7,743 nucleotides of DNA from Sedimenticola sp. (GCA_030590525.1 JAUUYI010000090.1:1-7743); one strand, 5' to 3'; numbered from the stretch's first letter, positions 1 through 6,380 are shown. Translations and numbers: made by a program. The notes: generated by a model from the sequence alone, not told the origin.

Positions 1-356
1 CCCGCACTATAGTCCAGCAACTCGTTGGCCCATCAGAAGAAATACCAGTTGTCGTATTAGATCCAGGATTGGAACAGATATTGCAACAGACACTACAACC
101 CACGGATGGAGGGGGTGCGGGCTTTGAGCCCGGGCTGGCAGAGCAGCTGCAACAGACGTTGTCAGAGACCGCCAGCCAGCAGGATATTGCCGGCCAGCAG
201 AGCATCCTGCTGGTGGCAGCGCCCATCAGGGCATGGTTGGCAAGGTTCGTTAAGCACAGCGTGGCGGGGATGCGTGTCCTCTCCTACAACGAGATACCGG
301 ACAACCGTCAGATCAAGGTGGTTGCAACAGTGGGTAAACCAGATCCTCCGAACTGA
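1..356 (+). CDS. flhA: FlhA, flagellar type III export gate protein, C-terminal end only
   Basis: This is the 3' end of flhA, cut by the left edge; the frame is open from base 3 and stops with TGA at 354-356, giving about 117 residues. FlhA is the inner-membrane export gate of the flagellar secretion apparatus, and this part belongs to its cytoplasmic C-terminal domain, which docks chaperone-substrate complexes. Recognisable segments are the EIPVVVLDPGLEQIL stretch near the left edge, then GFEPGLAEQLQQ, and the highly conserved RVLSYNEIPDN followed by IKVVATVG, which normally closes FlhA. The piece ends with a short KPDPPN tail. It is followed by flhF after an 80-base gap, the usual order in polar flagellates. 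No frameshift is seen. Identification rests on remembered family motifs and gene order; both are strong. Confidence 0.95.
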   Translation, partial: RTIVQQLVGPSEEIPVVVLDPGLEQILQQTLQPTDGGGAGFEPGLAEQLQQTLSETASQQDIAGQQSILLVAAPIRAWLARFVKHSVAGMRVLSYNEIPDNRQIKVVATVGKPDPPN

Positions 357-436
357 GTTGGTCAGCCGGATCCGGGATAGATTGAAACCAGAGTAAAAGT
401 TCATTGGTCGCAGGCCAAACCACAGGAAACTGGTGT

Positions 437-1678
437 ATGAAGATAAAACGATTTTTTGCGGCAGAGATCAGACAGGCACTGCGCCAGGTACGGGAGACAC
501 TGGGCCCGGATGCGGTCATCCTCTCCAACAAATCGGTGGATGGTGGTGTCGAACTGGTGGCTGCCATAGATTACGACCCAGCGGCTTTCGAACAGCAGAA
601 CGCTGCTGTCGGAGAACGGACTGAACCGAAACAGCGGAAACAGCCGGCGCAGCCGACACAGCCACACCCCGCCTTTTCCGCTGCTGCAAAAAAATCCACC
701 TCCCCAGCTACGACATCCGCCCGGGTCGAATGGAGCCAGGAGCCGGCGCTGGTGGAGATGCGCCAGGAGATGAAGGCGTTGCGACGGATGATGGAGAACC
801 AGTTGTCGGAATTGACCTGGCGGGAGATGGGTAGTCGTCGCCCCCAGAGCCAGGAGTTGTTGCGACGATTGATGGGACTGAATCTGAGCCCGGACATCTG
901 TCGTCAGCTGGTGGACCGGGTGGAGGATGCGGAAAGCCTGGATCAGGCATGGCGCAGGGCGCTCTCTTTTCTGGCGGGCGATCTGCCTGTGGCGGGTGAA
1001 GGCGTGCTGGAAGAGGGTGGGGTGGTGGCCCTGATCGGTCCCACCGGGGTCGGCAAGACCACAACGGTGGCCAAGCTTGCAGCTCGTTTCGTATTGCGTT
1101 ACGGCCATCGCCACCTGGCGTTGGTCTCCACCGACAGCTACCGCATTGGCGCCCAGGAGCAGTTAAATACCTACGCCCGTATCCTGGATGTCCCGGTGCG
1201 CTCCGCCTCTACACCGGAGGAGTTGAGCATCACCCTCAATGCGCTGGCAGACAAACGCCTGGTATTGGTTGACACCGCCGGGATGAGTCAGCGGGATGTC
1301 CGGCTCAGCGAGCAGCTCTCCCTGCTGCATACGGGCAGGCGCAGGGCGCGCAGTCTGCTGACCCTCTCCGCGTCCACCCAGCAATCCGCTCTGGAACAGA
1401 CGATCAAGGCCTTCGGTTGCGCCAATCCCGAGGGTTGCATTCTGACTAAGGTGGACGAGGCCGCTTCACTCGGCGGGGCGCTTTCAGCAATCGTACACAG
1501 CAGGCTGCCGCTGGCATTTTTTACCGATGGACAGAAGGTACCTGAAGATATCCATCTGGCGCGGGCCAATACCCTGGTCAGTCGTGCCACTGATCTGGGG
1601 GAACAGGTGCAGGCGGAATATAACGAAGAGTATCTGGCACTGGCTCTGGGAGGTTCGCAAGCAGATGCTCATGGTTGA
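437..1678 (+). CDS. flhF: FlhF, SRP-type GTPase for flagellar placement
   Basis: A 413-residue FlhF, the SRP/FtsY-family GTPase that sets polar flagellum position and number and recruits early basal-body parts to the membrane. The ATG at 437 is preferred over the upstream in-frame start at 404 because it gives the family N-terminus MKIKRFFA and has an AGGAAA ribosome site about 8 bases upstream. Residues 1-47 form the B-domain start, followed by a Gln/Pro/Ala-rich linker (about 52-95), a helical N domain (about 100-190) and the G domain. Visible nucleotide motifs are the P-loop GPTGVGKTT (201-209), DTAG (279-282), TKVD (337-340) and DGQKVPEDI (364-372). Length is within the usual range. Its 3' end overlaps flhG by 14 bases, suggesting coupled translation with its regulator. 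Confidence 0.97.
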   Translation: MKIKRFFAAEIRQALRQVRETLGPDAVILSNKSVDGGVELVAAIDYDPAAFEQQNAAVGERTEPKQRKQPAQPTQPHPAFSAAAKKSTSPATTSARVEWSQEPALVEMRQEMKALRRMMENQLSELTWREMGSRRPQSQELLRRLMGLNLSPDICRQLVDRVEDAESLDQAWRRALSFLAGDLPVAGEGVLEEGGVVALIGPTGVGKTTTVAKLAARFVLRYGHRHLALVSTDSYRIGAQEQLNTYARILDVPVRSASTPEELSITLNALADKRLVLVDTAGMSQRDVRLSEQLSLLHTGRRRARSLLTLSASTQQSALEQTIKAFGCANPEGCILTKVDEAASLGGALSAIVHSRLPLAFFTDGQKVPEDIHLARANTLVSRATDLGEQVQAEYNEEYLALALGGSQADAHG

Positions 1679-2552
1679 ATCAGCGATGGATCAGGCCGCA
1701 GGCCTGCGGCGTATGGTCAAGCCAACCCCGGTAAGGGTGATCGCAGTCACCGGTGGTAAAGGAGGGGTTGGCAAGACCAATGTGTCGATCAACCTGGCTG
1801 TGGCCATGGCCGATCTGGGCCGGCGGGTGATGGTACTGGATGCAGACCTGGGTCTGGCCAATATCGATGTAGTGCTCGGTCTGCATCCGGAGAACGACCT
1901 GTCCCACGTGCTGAGTGGCGAGTGCACCCTGGATGAGGTGTTGATCGAGGGACCCTCGGGTATCCGAGTGGTACCGGCGGCTTCCGGTGTTCAGCAGATG
2001 GCGGAATTGAGCGAGGCGGAACATGCCGGATTGATCCGCGCCTTCAGTGATGTGAGTGCTGACCTCGATGTCCTGATCATCGATACGGCGGCAGGGATAT
2101 CGGATGTGGTGGTCAGTTTCAGCCGTGCGGCCCAGGAGGTGGTGGTCGTGGTCTGTGACGAACCGGCATCCATCACAGACGCCTACGCCCTGATTAAACT
2201 GCTGAACCGTGAATACGGAATAGATCGTTTTCGCATCCTCTCCAATATGGCGCGTAGCGCCAGGGAGGGACAGGATCTGTACAACAAGATGTGCCGGGTA
2301 ACAGACCGTTACCTGGATGTCATGCTCAGCTATATGGGCAGCATACCTTATGACGACAATCTGCGGAAAGCGGTACGGGCCCAGAAACCCGTTGTCCAGG
2401 CATTTCCGCGCAGCCGTGCAGCACAGACATTCAAGAATCTGGCGAAGAAGGCCGATAACTGGCCCATACCCAATGGGGTTGGTGGACACCTTCAGTTTTT
2501 CGTAGAGCGGCTCATTCAATTTACGACTCATGGCAGGGGGAGTGGAAGGTGA
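1665..2552 (+). CDS. flhG: FlhG/FleN, MinD-like ATPase limiting flagellar number
   Basis: A MinD/ParA-family ATPase that counteracts FlhF and, in gammaproteobacteria, restrains the flagellar master regulator FleQ/FlrA. From the ATG at 1665 it has 295 residues. Residues 9-15 read DQAAGLR, matching the DQAxxLR motif known from Bacillus FlhG to stimulate the FlhF GTPase. The deviant Walker A GGKGGVGKT lies at 30-38, followed by LDADLGLANID and IIDTAAGI, typical of MinD proteins; the C-terminus carries the conserved FFVERL segment. Starts at 1665, 1671 and 1686 are all possible. I chose 1665 because a GGAGG lies about 11-12 bases upstream and it keeps the motif well inside; 1686 would put DQAAGLR at the very N-terminus without a clear ribosome site. 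The stop overlaps the fliA start as GTGA. Confidence 0.96.
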   Translation: MLMVESAMDQAAGLRRMVKPTPVRVIAVTGGKGGVGKTNVSINLAVAMADLGRRVMVLDADLGLANIDVVLGLHPENDLSHVLSGECTLDEVLIEGPSGIRVVPAASGVQQMAELSEAEHAGLIRAFSDVSADLDVLIIDTAAGISDVVVSFSRAAQEVVVVVCDEPASITDAYALIKLLNREYGIDRFRILSNMARSAREGQDLYNKMCRVTDRYLDVMLSYMGSIPYDDNLRKAVRAQKPVVQAFPRSRAAQTFKNLAKKADNWPIPNGVGGHLQFFVERLIQFTTHGRGSGR

Positions 2553-3289
2553 ACCGACTGGCAACCTATACGGCAGTACAGCAAAAAGATTCGAATGAAC
2601 TGGTGATGCAACATGCGTCACTGGTAAAACGGATAGCCTATCACCTGATGAACAGGCTTCCACCCAACGTGCAGGTGGAGGATCTGATTCAGGCAGGAAT
2701 GATCGGATTGCTGGAGGCGAGTCGTAACTACGACCCGAGCCAAGGCGCCAGTTTTGAGACTTATGCAGGGATTCGTATCCGGGGTTCGATGCTGGACGAG
2801 ATAAGGCGCAGTGACTGGACTCCACGCTCGGTTCACCGCAAGGCGCGAATGGTGTCCGAGGCCATGCGGGGGATCGAGAATACCCAGGGGCGCGATGCCC
2901 GGGATGTAGAGGTTGCCGCCGTTCTCGATCTGTCATTGAAGGATTATCACCGGATACTGCAGGATACCTCCGGTTGCCGCATCTTCAGTCTGGAGGATCT
3001 GCAGGCAGTAGGAGAACTGCCTCAGAATCGAACCGATGGTGCGATTACCGGGCCATTCGAAGGAATGCAGCGGGATGCATTCAAGCGGGCACTGGCGGAT
3101 GCGATTTCCGGCCTGCCGGAACGGGAACGGTTGGTGATTGCCCTCTACTATGACGAAGAGTTGAATCTGCGAGAGATCGGGAAGGTACTCGGTGTCAGTG
3201 AATCAAGGGTATGCCAGATTCACAGTCAGGCCACTCTGCGTTTGAGGTCGCGGTTGACGGAGTGGCTCGCTAATGATGAAGATTTGTAA
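2549..3289 (+). CDS. fliA: FliA, flagellar sigma factor 28
   Basis: A 246-residue sigma-28, which directs RNA polymerase to late flagellar genes such as flagellin and is normally held by FlgM until the hook is complete. The start is GTG at 2549, overlapping the flhG stop by four bases (GTGA), with a GGGGGAG ribosome site ending about 7 bases upstream inside flhG. Region 2 is clear: VEDLIQAGMIGLLEA at residues 43-57, then FETYAGIRIRG (69-79) and the LDEIRRSDWTPRSVHRKAR block (82-100). Region 4 includes LPERERLVIALYY (189-201) and the helix-turn-helix LREIGKVLGVSESRVCQIHS (207-226). Length matches the family (about 240). Nothing is missing, so the sigma factor is expected to work. Confidence 0.97.
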   Translation: MNRLATYTAVQQKDSNELVMQHASLVKRIAYHLMNRLPPNVQVEDLIQAGMIGLLEASRNYDPSQGASFETYAGIRIRGSMLDEIRRSDWTPRSVHRKARMVSEAMRGIENTQGRDARDVEVAAVLDLSLKDYHRILQDTSGCRIFSLEDLQAVGELPQNRTDGAITGPFEGMQRDAFKRALADAISGLPERERLVIALYYDEELNLREIGKVLGVSESRVCQIHSQATLRLRSRLTEWLANDEDL

Positions 3290-3326
3290 ACATTAATGGA
3301 CAACGGCACCGAAAATGGAGGTTGCC

Positions 3327-3713
3327 TTGGATAAAAGCATGAAGATTCTGGTGGTGGATGACTTCTCTACCATGCGGCGAATCATTAAAAATTTTCTCAG
3401 AGATCTGGGCTTCAACGATACCCACGAGGCAGATGATGGAAACTCCGCACTGCCGGTATTGCGGTCCGGCAGTTTCGATTTTCTCATCACTGACTGGAAT
3501 ATGCCGGGGATGACCGGGATCGATCTGCTCAAAGCAGTGCGTGCCGATACCGGCCTGGCCAGACTGCCGGTCTTGATGGTGACGGCAGAGTCAAAACGGG
3601 AACAGATCATCGAAGCGGCTCAGGCCGGAGTAAACGGCTATGTAGTAAAACCTTTCACCGCCGGGACCCTGGAAGAGAAGATCACCAAGATATTCGAGCG
3701 AGTGGAGGCCTGA
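3327..3713 (+). CDS. cheY: CheY, single-domain response regulator, TTG start
   Basis: A 128-residue CheY that, when phosphorylated by CheA, binds the motor switch protein FliM. Using the TTG at 3327 the protein begins MDKSMKIL, the usual start of this CheY group, and a GGAGG at 3317-3321 sits 5 bases upstream. The ATG at 3315 would put that Shine-Dalgarno inside the coding region, and the ATG at 3339 lies too far from it. All receiver residues are present: acidic pair D11-D12, phosphoacceptor D56 in [10 protein letters not shown]86, Y105 and K108 in VVKPF. It follows fliA by about 37 bases and is probably in the same transcript. In relatives cheZ and cheA come next; here only a cheB tail follows, so no partner kinase or phosphatase gene is visible in the window. 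Confidence 0.95.
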   Translation: MDKSMKILVVDDFSTMRRIIKNFLRDLGFNDTHEADDGNSALPVLRSGSFDFLITDWNMPGMTGIDLLKAVRADTGLARLPVLMVTAESKREQIIEAAQAGVNGYVVKPFTAGTLEEKITKIFERVEA

Positions 3714-3817
3714 GCAAAACTGGTATGTGTTCACGACAGGCGGTGGAAAAAGCGGGATTGTCGGATCGAGTCCTGTCGCTGAATGAGATCGGATCGATAC
3801 TCGGAAGGGTGGTCTGA
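3714..3817 (+). pseudogene. cheB: C-terminal remnant of CheB methylesterase
   Basis: Between cheY and motC one frame (codons in register with 3740) reads RQAVEKAGLSDRVLSLNEI, then GSILGRVV and a TGA stop at 3815-3817. This resembles the extreme C-terminus of the chemoreceptor methylesterase CheB, where a GMP-x-x-AV-x-AG motif is followed by a D-x-VLPLDEI-like segment. About 30 codons remain; the receiver domain and the catalytic Ser-His-Asp domain are gone. Its stop lies one base before the motC ATG, which is where cheB ends in related operons. Homology seems to begin around 3725-3735, soon after the cheY stop, so that is the likely deletion junction. The retained stretch holds the motC ribosome site (GGAAGG, 3803-3808), which may be why it persists. 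The match is short and made by eye. Confidence 0.68.
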
Positions 3818-3818
3818 G

Positions 3819-4559
3819 ATGGACGTTCTGAGCATCATCGGCATCCTGGTTGCGCTGGGGGCAATTCTGGGGGGTAATCTGCTGGATGGAGGGCATCTCA
3901 ATGCCCTGTTGAATGGACCAGCGCTGGTGATCGTGCTTGGGGGTACGGTTGGTGCGATCCTGTTGCAGACCCCGGTCAGCGTGTTCCTTCATGCCCTGCG
4001 TCTGGCGAGCACCGTGTTTGCCCCGCCGAAGCTGCATCTGAAACCGGCGATCAGAAAGCTCATAAAGTGGAGCAATATAGCCCGCAAGGAGGGGCTTCTG
4101 GGGCTTGAGCCCATCGCCGAGAAAGAACCTGACCGGTTTATGCGCAAGGGGATGCAGTTGCTGGTGGATGGCAGCGAGCCGGAGGTGATTCGTTCGATCC
4201 TGGAGGTGGAACTGGACAGCCGGGAGCAGCATGACATGCAGGCGGCCCGAGTATTCGAATCCATGGGTGGCTATGCCCCGACGATCGGCATCATCGGTGC
4301 GGTGATGGGGTTGATCCACGTAATGCAGAACCTGGCCGATCCGAGCCAGTTGGGCAGGGGCATAGCGACTGCTTTCGTCGCGACTATCTACGGTGTTGGC
4401 CTGGCCAATCTGTTCCTGCTGCCGTTCGGTAACAAGTTGAAGGCGCTCGCTCGCAGTAAGTCACACTATCAGGAGATGGTGATCGAGGGCATTGTATCGA
4501 TTGCAGAGGGGGAGAATCCTCGCAATATCGAGTTCAAGCTCCAGGGATATATCAATTGA
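3819..4559 (+). CDS. motC: MotC, MotA/PomA-family flagellar stator subunit
   Basis: A 246-residue MotA-type stator protein of the MotC group, which with MotD forms the inner-membrane ion channel driving flagellar rotation. Four membrane segments are visible at about residues 3-21, 33-50, 152-172 and 183-204, with a large cytoplasmic loop between the second and third. The loop has the charged segment RKEGLLGLE (89-97), corresponding to the torque-generating Arg and Glu region, and the conserved prolines P154 (GYAPTIGIIGAVMG) and P202 (LLPFGNKL) are present. The ATG at 3819 has GGAAGG about 10 bases upstream; the in-frame ATG at 3783 would add 12 non-conserved residues and is rejected. The stop overlaps the motD start by one base (TGATG), so the pair is translationally coupled. 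Calling it MotC rather than MotA or PomA rests on gene order. Confidence 0.92.
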   Translation: MDVLSIIGILVALGAILGGNLLDGGHLNALLNGPALVIVLGGTVGAILLQTPVSVFLHALRLASTVFAPPKLHLKPAIRKLIKWSNIARKEGLLGLEPIAEKEPDRFMRKGMQLLVDGSEPEVIRSILEVELDSREQHDMQAARVFESMGGYAPTIGIIGAVMGLIHVMQNLADPSQLGRGIATAFVATIYGVGLANLFLLPFGNKLKALARSKSHYQEMVIEGIVSIAEGENPRNIEFKLQGYIN

Positions 4560-5401
4560 TGGCCCGTCGGAGGCGACAGGAAGAACCTGAAAACCACGAG
4601 CGGTGGCTGGTCTCCTATGCAGACTTTATCACTCTGTTGTTTGCACTTTTCGTCGTGATGTATTCCATCTCCTCGATTAACGAGGACAAGTACCGGGTGC
4701 TCTCGGCCACCTTGACCGATGTGTTCGCGAGTCCCGCCCGGAGCCCGGATCCGATTCAGGTCGGAGAACAGGTGCGGGTGCTGAAACCAGTCGCAAGTGA
4801 ATTTGCTGAGCCGGGGCAGGTTTACAACATGGATCGCATGCAGCAAGCAATGGAGCAGACGACAGCGGATGAGCCCGGGGCAACGGGTCTGGATTTTGTT
4901 TCCCTCTCCAGGATAGCTGCTGATCTGGAAGGGGAACTGAGCCCATTCGTTGATCAGGATCTGGTAAAGGTCACGCAGACGGAACGGGGTTTGGAGGTGG
5001 AGATGAAGAGCCGGATGCTGTTCAACAGTGGCAGTACCCGCCTCTCCCATGATGCCGTGAAGGCACTCAGTGGCGTTGCTGCGATCCTGAAGTCCCTGCC
5101 AAACCCGATCAAGGTGGAAGGCCACACCGATGATGTGCCGATACGCACCGTCAGCTTTCCTTCCAACTGGGAACTTTCAGCCGCGCGGGCCGCCAGTGTC
5201 GTGCATCTTTTTTCCCGGCGAGGGGTCGCGCCAGCCCGTATGTCAGCGATCGGCTACGGAGAGTTTCGACCCATCACGGAGAACCGGGATGAGGTGAATC
5301 GTGCGAAGAACCGCAGAGTCGCCATTATCATCATGGCTGCCAGCCACGAGCGCGAACAGCATGATGCAGACGAACTGAAACTGGCCAAAGAAATGCCGTA
5401 A
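4559..5401 (+). CDS. motD: MotD, MotB/OmpA-family flagellar stator subunit
   Basis: A 280-residue MotB-type stator protein, partner of MotC, that anchors the channel to peptidoglycan. A basic N-terminus (MARRRR) precedes one membrane helix at about residues 17-40; the ion-carrying aspartate is D22 in SYADFITLLFALF. A periplasmic linker of about 100 residues leads to an OmpA-like domain (about 145-262) with KVEGHTDDVPI (185-195), the NWELSAARA segment (203-211) and NRRVAI near the end, the peptidoglycan-binding signatures. The ATG at 4559 overlaps the motC stop. The C-terminal tail after the OmpA domain is short and charged. In relatives a ParA-like gene follows; here a cheW tail does. A deletion that changed the last MotD residues cannot be excluded, but the functional domains are complete. 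Confidence 0.93.
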   Translation: MARRRRQEEPENHERWLVSYADFITLLFALFVVMYSISSINEDKYRVLSATLTDVFASPARSPDPIQVGEQVRVLKPVASEFAEPGQVYNMDRMQQAMEQTTADEPGATGLDFVSLSRIAADLEGELSPFVDQDLVKVTQTERGLEVEMKSRMLFNSGSTRLSHDAVKALSGVAAILKSLPNPIKVEGHTDDVPIRTVSFPSNWELSAARAASVVHLFSRRGVAPARMSAIGYGEFRPITENRDEVNRAKNRRVAIIIMAASHEREQHDADELKLAKEMP

Positions 5402-5415
5402 AGATCTGTGCTCGT

Positions 5416-5595
5416 GGCGTAATCGAGGTGGTCGAACTGCAGGGTTCAGAGATAGACTCCGCTCCCGATGTGGGGAATGATGAGAGTTCACGCTCTATCC
5501 AAGGGGTCGCCACCAGGAATGAGGAACTTTTGATCATCATCGATCTGAACAAATTGCTGGCAGAAGATAAGCGGAGTGAGGTGGCGATATTGTGA
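5416..5595 (+). pseudogene. cheW: C-terminal remnant of CheW adaptor
   Basis: In the frame with codons at 5401, 5404 and so on, the sequence from about 5416 reads GVIEVVELQGSEIDSAPDVG, then SIQGVATRNEELLIIIDLNK and LLAEDKR, stopping with TGA at 5593-5595. This follows the last third of CheW: the VDAVSDVVEL strand, the I-x-PAPDFG turn, a conserved IxGIA, then LLILLDLDKLL. CheW is the adaptor coupling chemoreceptors to CheA; the N-terminal two thirds are absent, so the SH3-like double-barrel fold cannot form. The frame is open upstream only to a TGA inside motD and contains no ATG. The first possible start is GTG at 5428, giving a 55-residue peptide with no properly spaced ribosome site. It sits directly upstream of DUF2802, the normal place for cheW, so it looks like the residue of an in situ deletion. 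Confidence 0.82.
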
Positions 5596-5791
5596 CCTTT
5601 TCCTCTGGATAGCGGTTTTGGCTGCAATCACCCAACCGTCGCCGGTGAAGCCAGCGTGGCCCGTACGCAGAGAGGAGCATCCTGCCAGGCGCACTCTACC
5701 ATCACCTCAAGAACGGCAGCAGCATCGTGATGGGTCACAGCAGGGAGATGATGGCGAACTGGAACAGCCGATGGTAGATGATTATGCCTGA
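5576..5791 (+). CDS. Small hypothetical protein, possible signal peptide
   Basis: A 71-codon ORF starting with GTG at 5576, overlapping the end of the cheW remnant by 20 bases and stopping 10 bases before the DUF2802 start. The N-terminus MRWRYC is followed by a hydrophobic run (about residues 7-18, DLFLWIAVLAAI) and a proline-rich stretch, as in a signal peptide or single membrane anchor; the rest is polar and rich in Gln, Glu, Arg and Asp, ending EQPMVDDYA. I do not recognise a family. The snug fit between cheW and DUF2802 and the signal-like start favour a real gene. Against it are the weak ribosome site, the low-complexity C-terminus, and the possibility that this interval is just decayed DNA. 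It otherwise fills the gap 5596-5801. Confidence 0.4.
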   Translation: MRWRYCDLFLWIAVLAAITQPSPVKPAWPVRREEHPARRTLPSPQERQQHRDGSQQGDDGELEQPMVDDYA

Positions 5792-5801
5792 GGGAAACAA
5801 C

Positions 5802-6182
5802 ATGCAAATTATCTGGACTCTGGGCATCGCTCTATGCGCGTTGATCGCTGTCGGGATGCTGGCCTGGAGGGTGCGTGCGGAGCGCAGGAAGCTGGCGGAT
5901 GCAATGGTTCGGATCGGTGCCTTGAATGGGACCCTGAGCGCGCTCTGTGCCGGGGCGGTCGGTGTGGATCAGCGTATTTCCAGGTTGGAAAGAGAGGGAC
6001 GTGATCTGGGTTATCGCCAGGAAGCGATTGAAAACCAGCAGCAGGGTGAGCAGCCCTATGGTGAGGCGATTCAATTGGTACAGCAGGGCGCGCCAGCCAG
6101 TCGATTGGTGGAAGAGTTGGGGCTCACCCGAAATGAGGCCGACCTGGTGGTTATGCTGCACGGATTGAAGGTGGCAAGTTAG
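5802..6182 (+). CDS. DUF2802 family membrane-anchored protein
   Basis: A 126-residue protein of the DUF2802 family, found in many gammaproteobacteria directly after cheW at the end of the flagellar/chemotaxis operon; its role is not established. The ATG at 5802 is preferred over 5778 because GAGGGA lies about 6 bases upstream and the resulting N-terminus leads straight into a membrane helix (residues 3-22). A basic stretch follows (RVRAERRK), then a likely coiled coil around 55-82 and a conserved C-terminal helical module, YGEAIQLVQQGAPASRLVEE (86-105), continuing through GLTRNEADLVVMLHG (107-121), which looks like a helix-turn-helix-shaped fold. The gene is intact although its usual upstream neighbours have been lost, so it may not depend on the local cheW. 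Confidence 0.87.
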   Translation: MQIIWTLGIALCALIAVGMLAWRVRAERRKLADAMVRIGALNGTLSALCAGAVGVDQRISRLEREGRDLGYRQEAIENQQQGEQPYGEAIQLVQQGAPASRLVEELGLTRNEADLVVMLHGLKVAS

Positions 6183-6259
6183 CAACTCAACGTGTTGCAG
6201 AGAGGATGGGGAACGGTGCCATCGGGCCGGAAAAGTAGCTGAATTCCCACTCCGTCCGG

Positions 6260-6281
6260 GTTATCCTTCGACCAGGATAAC
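6260..6281. promoter_or_regulatory. Perfect 8-bp inverted repeat in the spacer upstream of mobB
   Basis: GTTATCCT (6260-6267) and AGGATAAC (6274-6281) are exact reverse complements around a 6-base loop. No T-run follows on the + strand, so it does not look like an intrinsic terminator for the DUF2802 transcript. It could be a dimeric-regulator operator or an RNA hairpin in the leader of the following transcript. A flanking ACTCC (6249-6253) could also pair with GGAGT (6296-6300), part of the ribosome site of the 23-codon ORF, giving a longer leader structure; this second pairing is short and speculative. The remainder of the spacer (6183-6308) holds no recognisable gene or clear promoter. Confidence 0.4.
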
Positions 6282-6308
6282 AACTCAAAGCCACTGGAGT
6301 AGGAGTAG

Positions 6309-6380
6309 ATGAACAAATATTTGCCAATACTGTTGAGTAGTGAGCTGTTGCAGACGGTTTTTGGCGGTGGGGGTCGGTGA
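6309..6380 (+). CDS. 23-residue leader-like ORF overlapping the mobB start
   Basis: The ATG at 6309 is preceded by two Shine-Dalgarno-like stretches (GGAG at 6296-6299, AGGAG at 6301-6305) and encodes MNKYLPILLSSELLQTVF followed by GGGGR and a TGA at 6378-6380. That stop overlaps the GTG start of mobB as GTGA. The ribosome site is far better than any in front of mobB itself, which suggests that ribosomes enter here and reach mobB by termination-reinitiation. The peptide is moderately hydrophobic and shows no run of one amino acid that would suggest attenuation. It could instead be the fused end of a deleted gene. Function unknown. Confidence 0.4.
   Translation: MNKYLPILLSSELLQTVFGGGGR

Noticed and set aside
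401..1114. Minus-strand ORF of 237 codons
   Set aside because: Fully antisense to flhF; composition is shadow-like (His, Leu, Gln and Arg runs) with no recognisable motif.
1527..1664. N-terminal extension of flhG from an upstream start
   Set aside because: It would overlap flhF by about 150 bases and adds residues unlike any MinD-family N-terminus; starts at 1665 or just after fit the family.
1680..2936. Minus-strand ORF of 418 codons
   Set aside because: It lies opposite flhG and fliA, both complete and well-motifed, and its translation is rich in His, Arg, Pro and Ser with no domain, typical of an antisense shadow in GC-rich DNA.
3287..3315. Sigma-28-like promoter before cheY (TAAA ... 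ACCGAAAA)
   Set aside because: The spacer is 17 rather than 15 bases, the -10 is imperfect, and the resulting transcript would start at or after the cheY ribosome site.
3783..3818. Alternative upstream ATG for motC
   Set aside because: The 12 extra residues are polar and precede the normal MotA-like membrane start; the DNA is explained by the cheB tail and the motC ribosome site.
6183..6308. Possible relic of another deleted gene between DUF2802 and mobB
   Set aside because: All three forward frames were read; short open stretches exist but none resembles a protein I know, so no remnant can be claimed.
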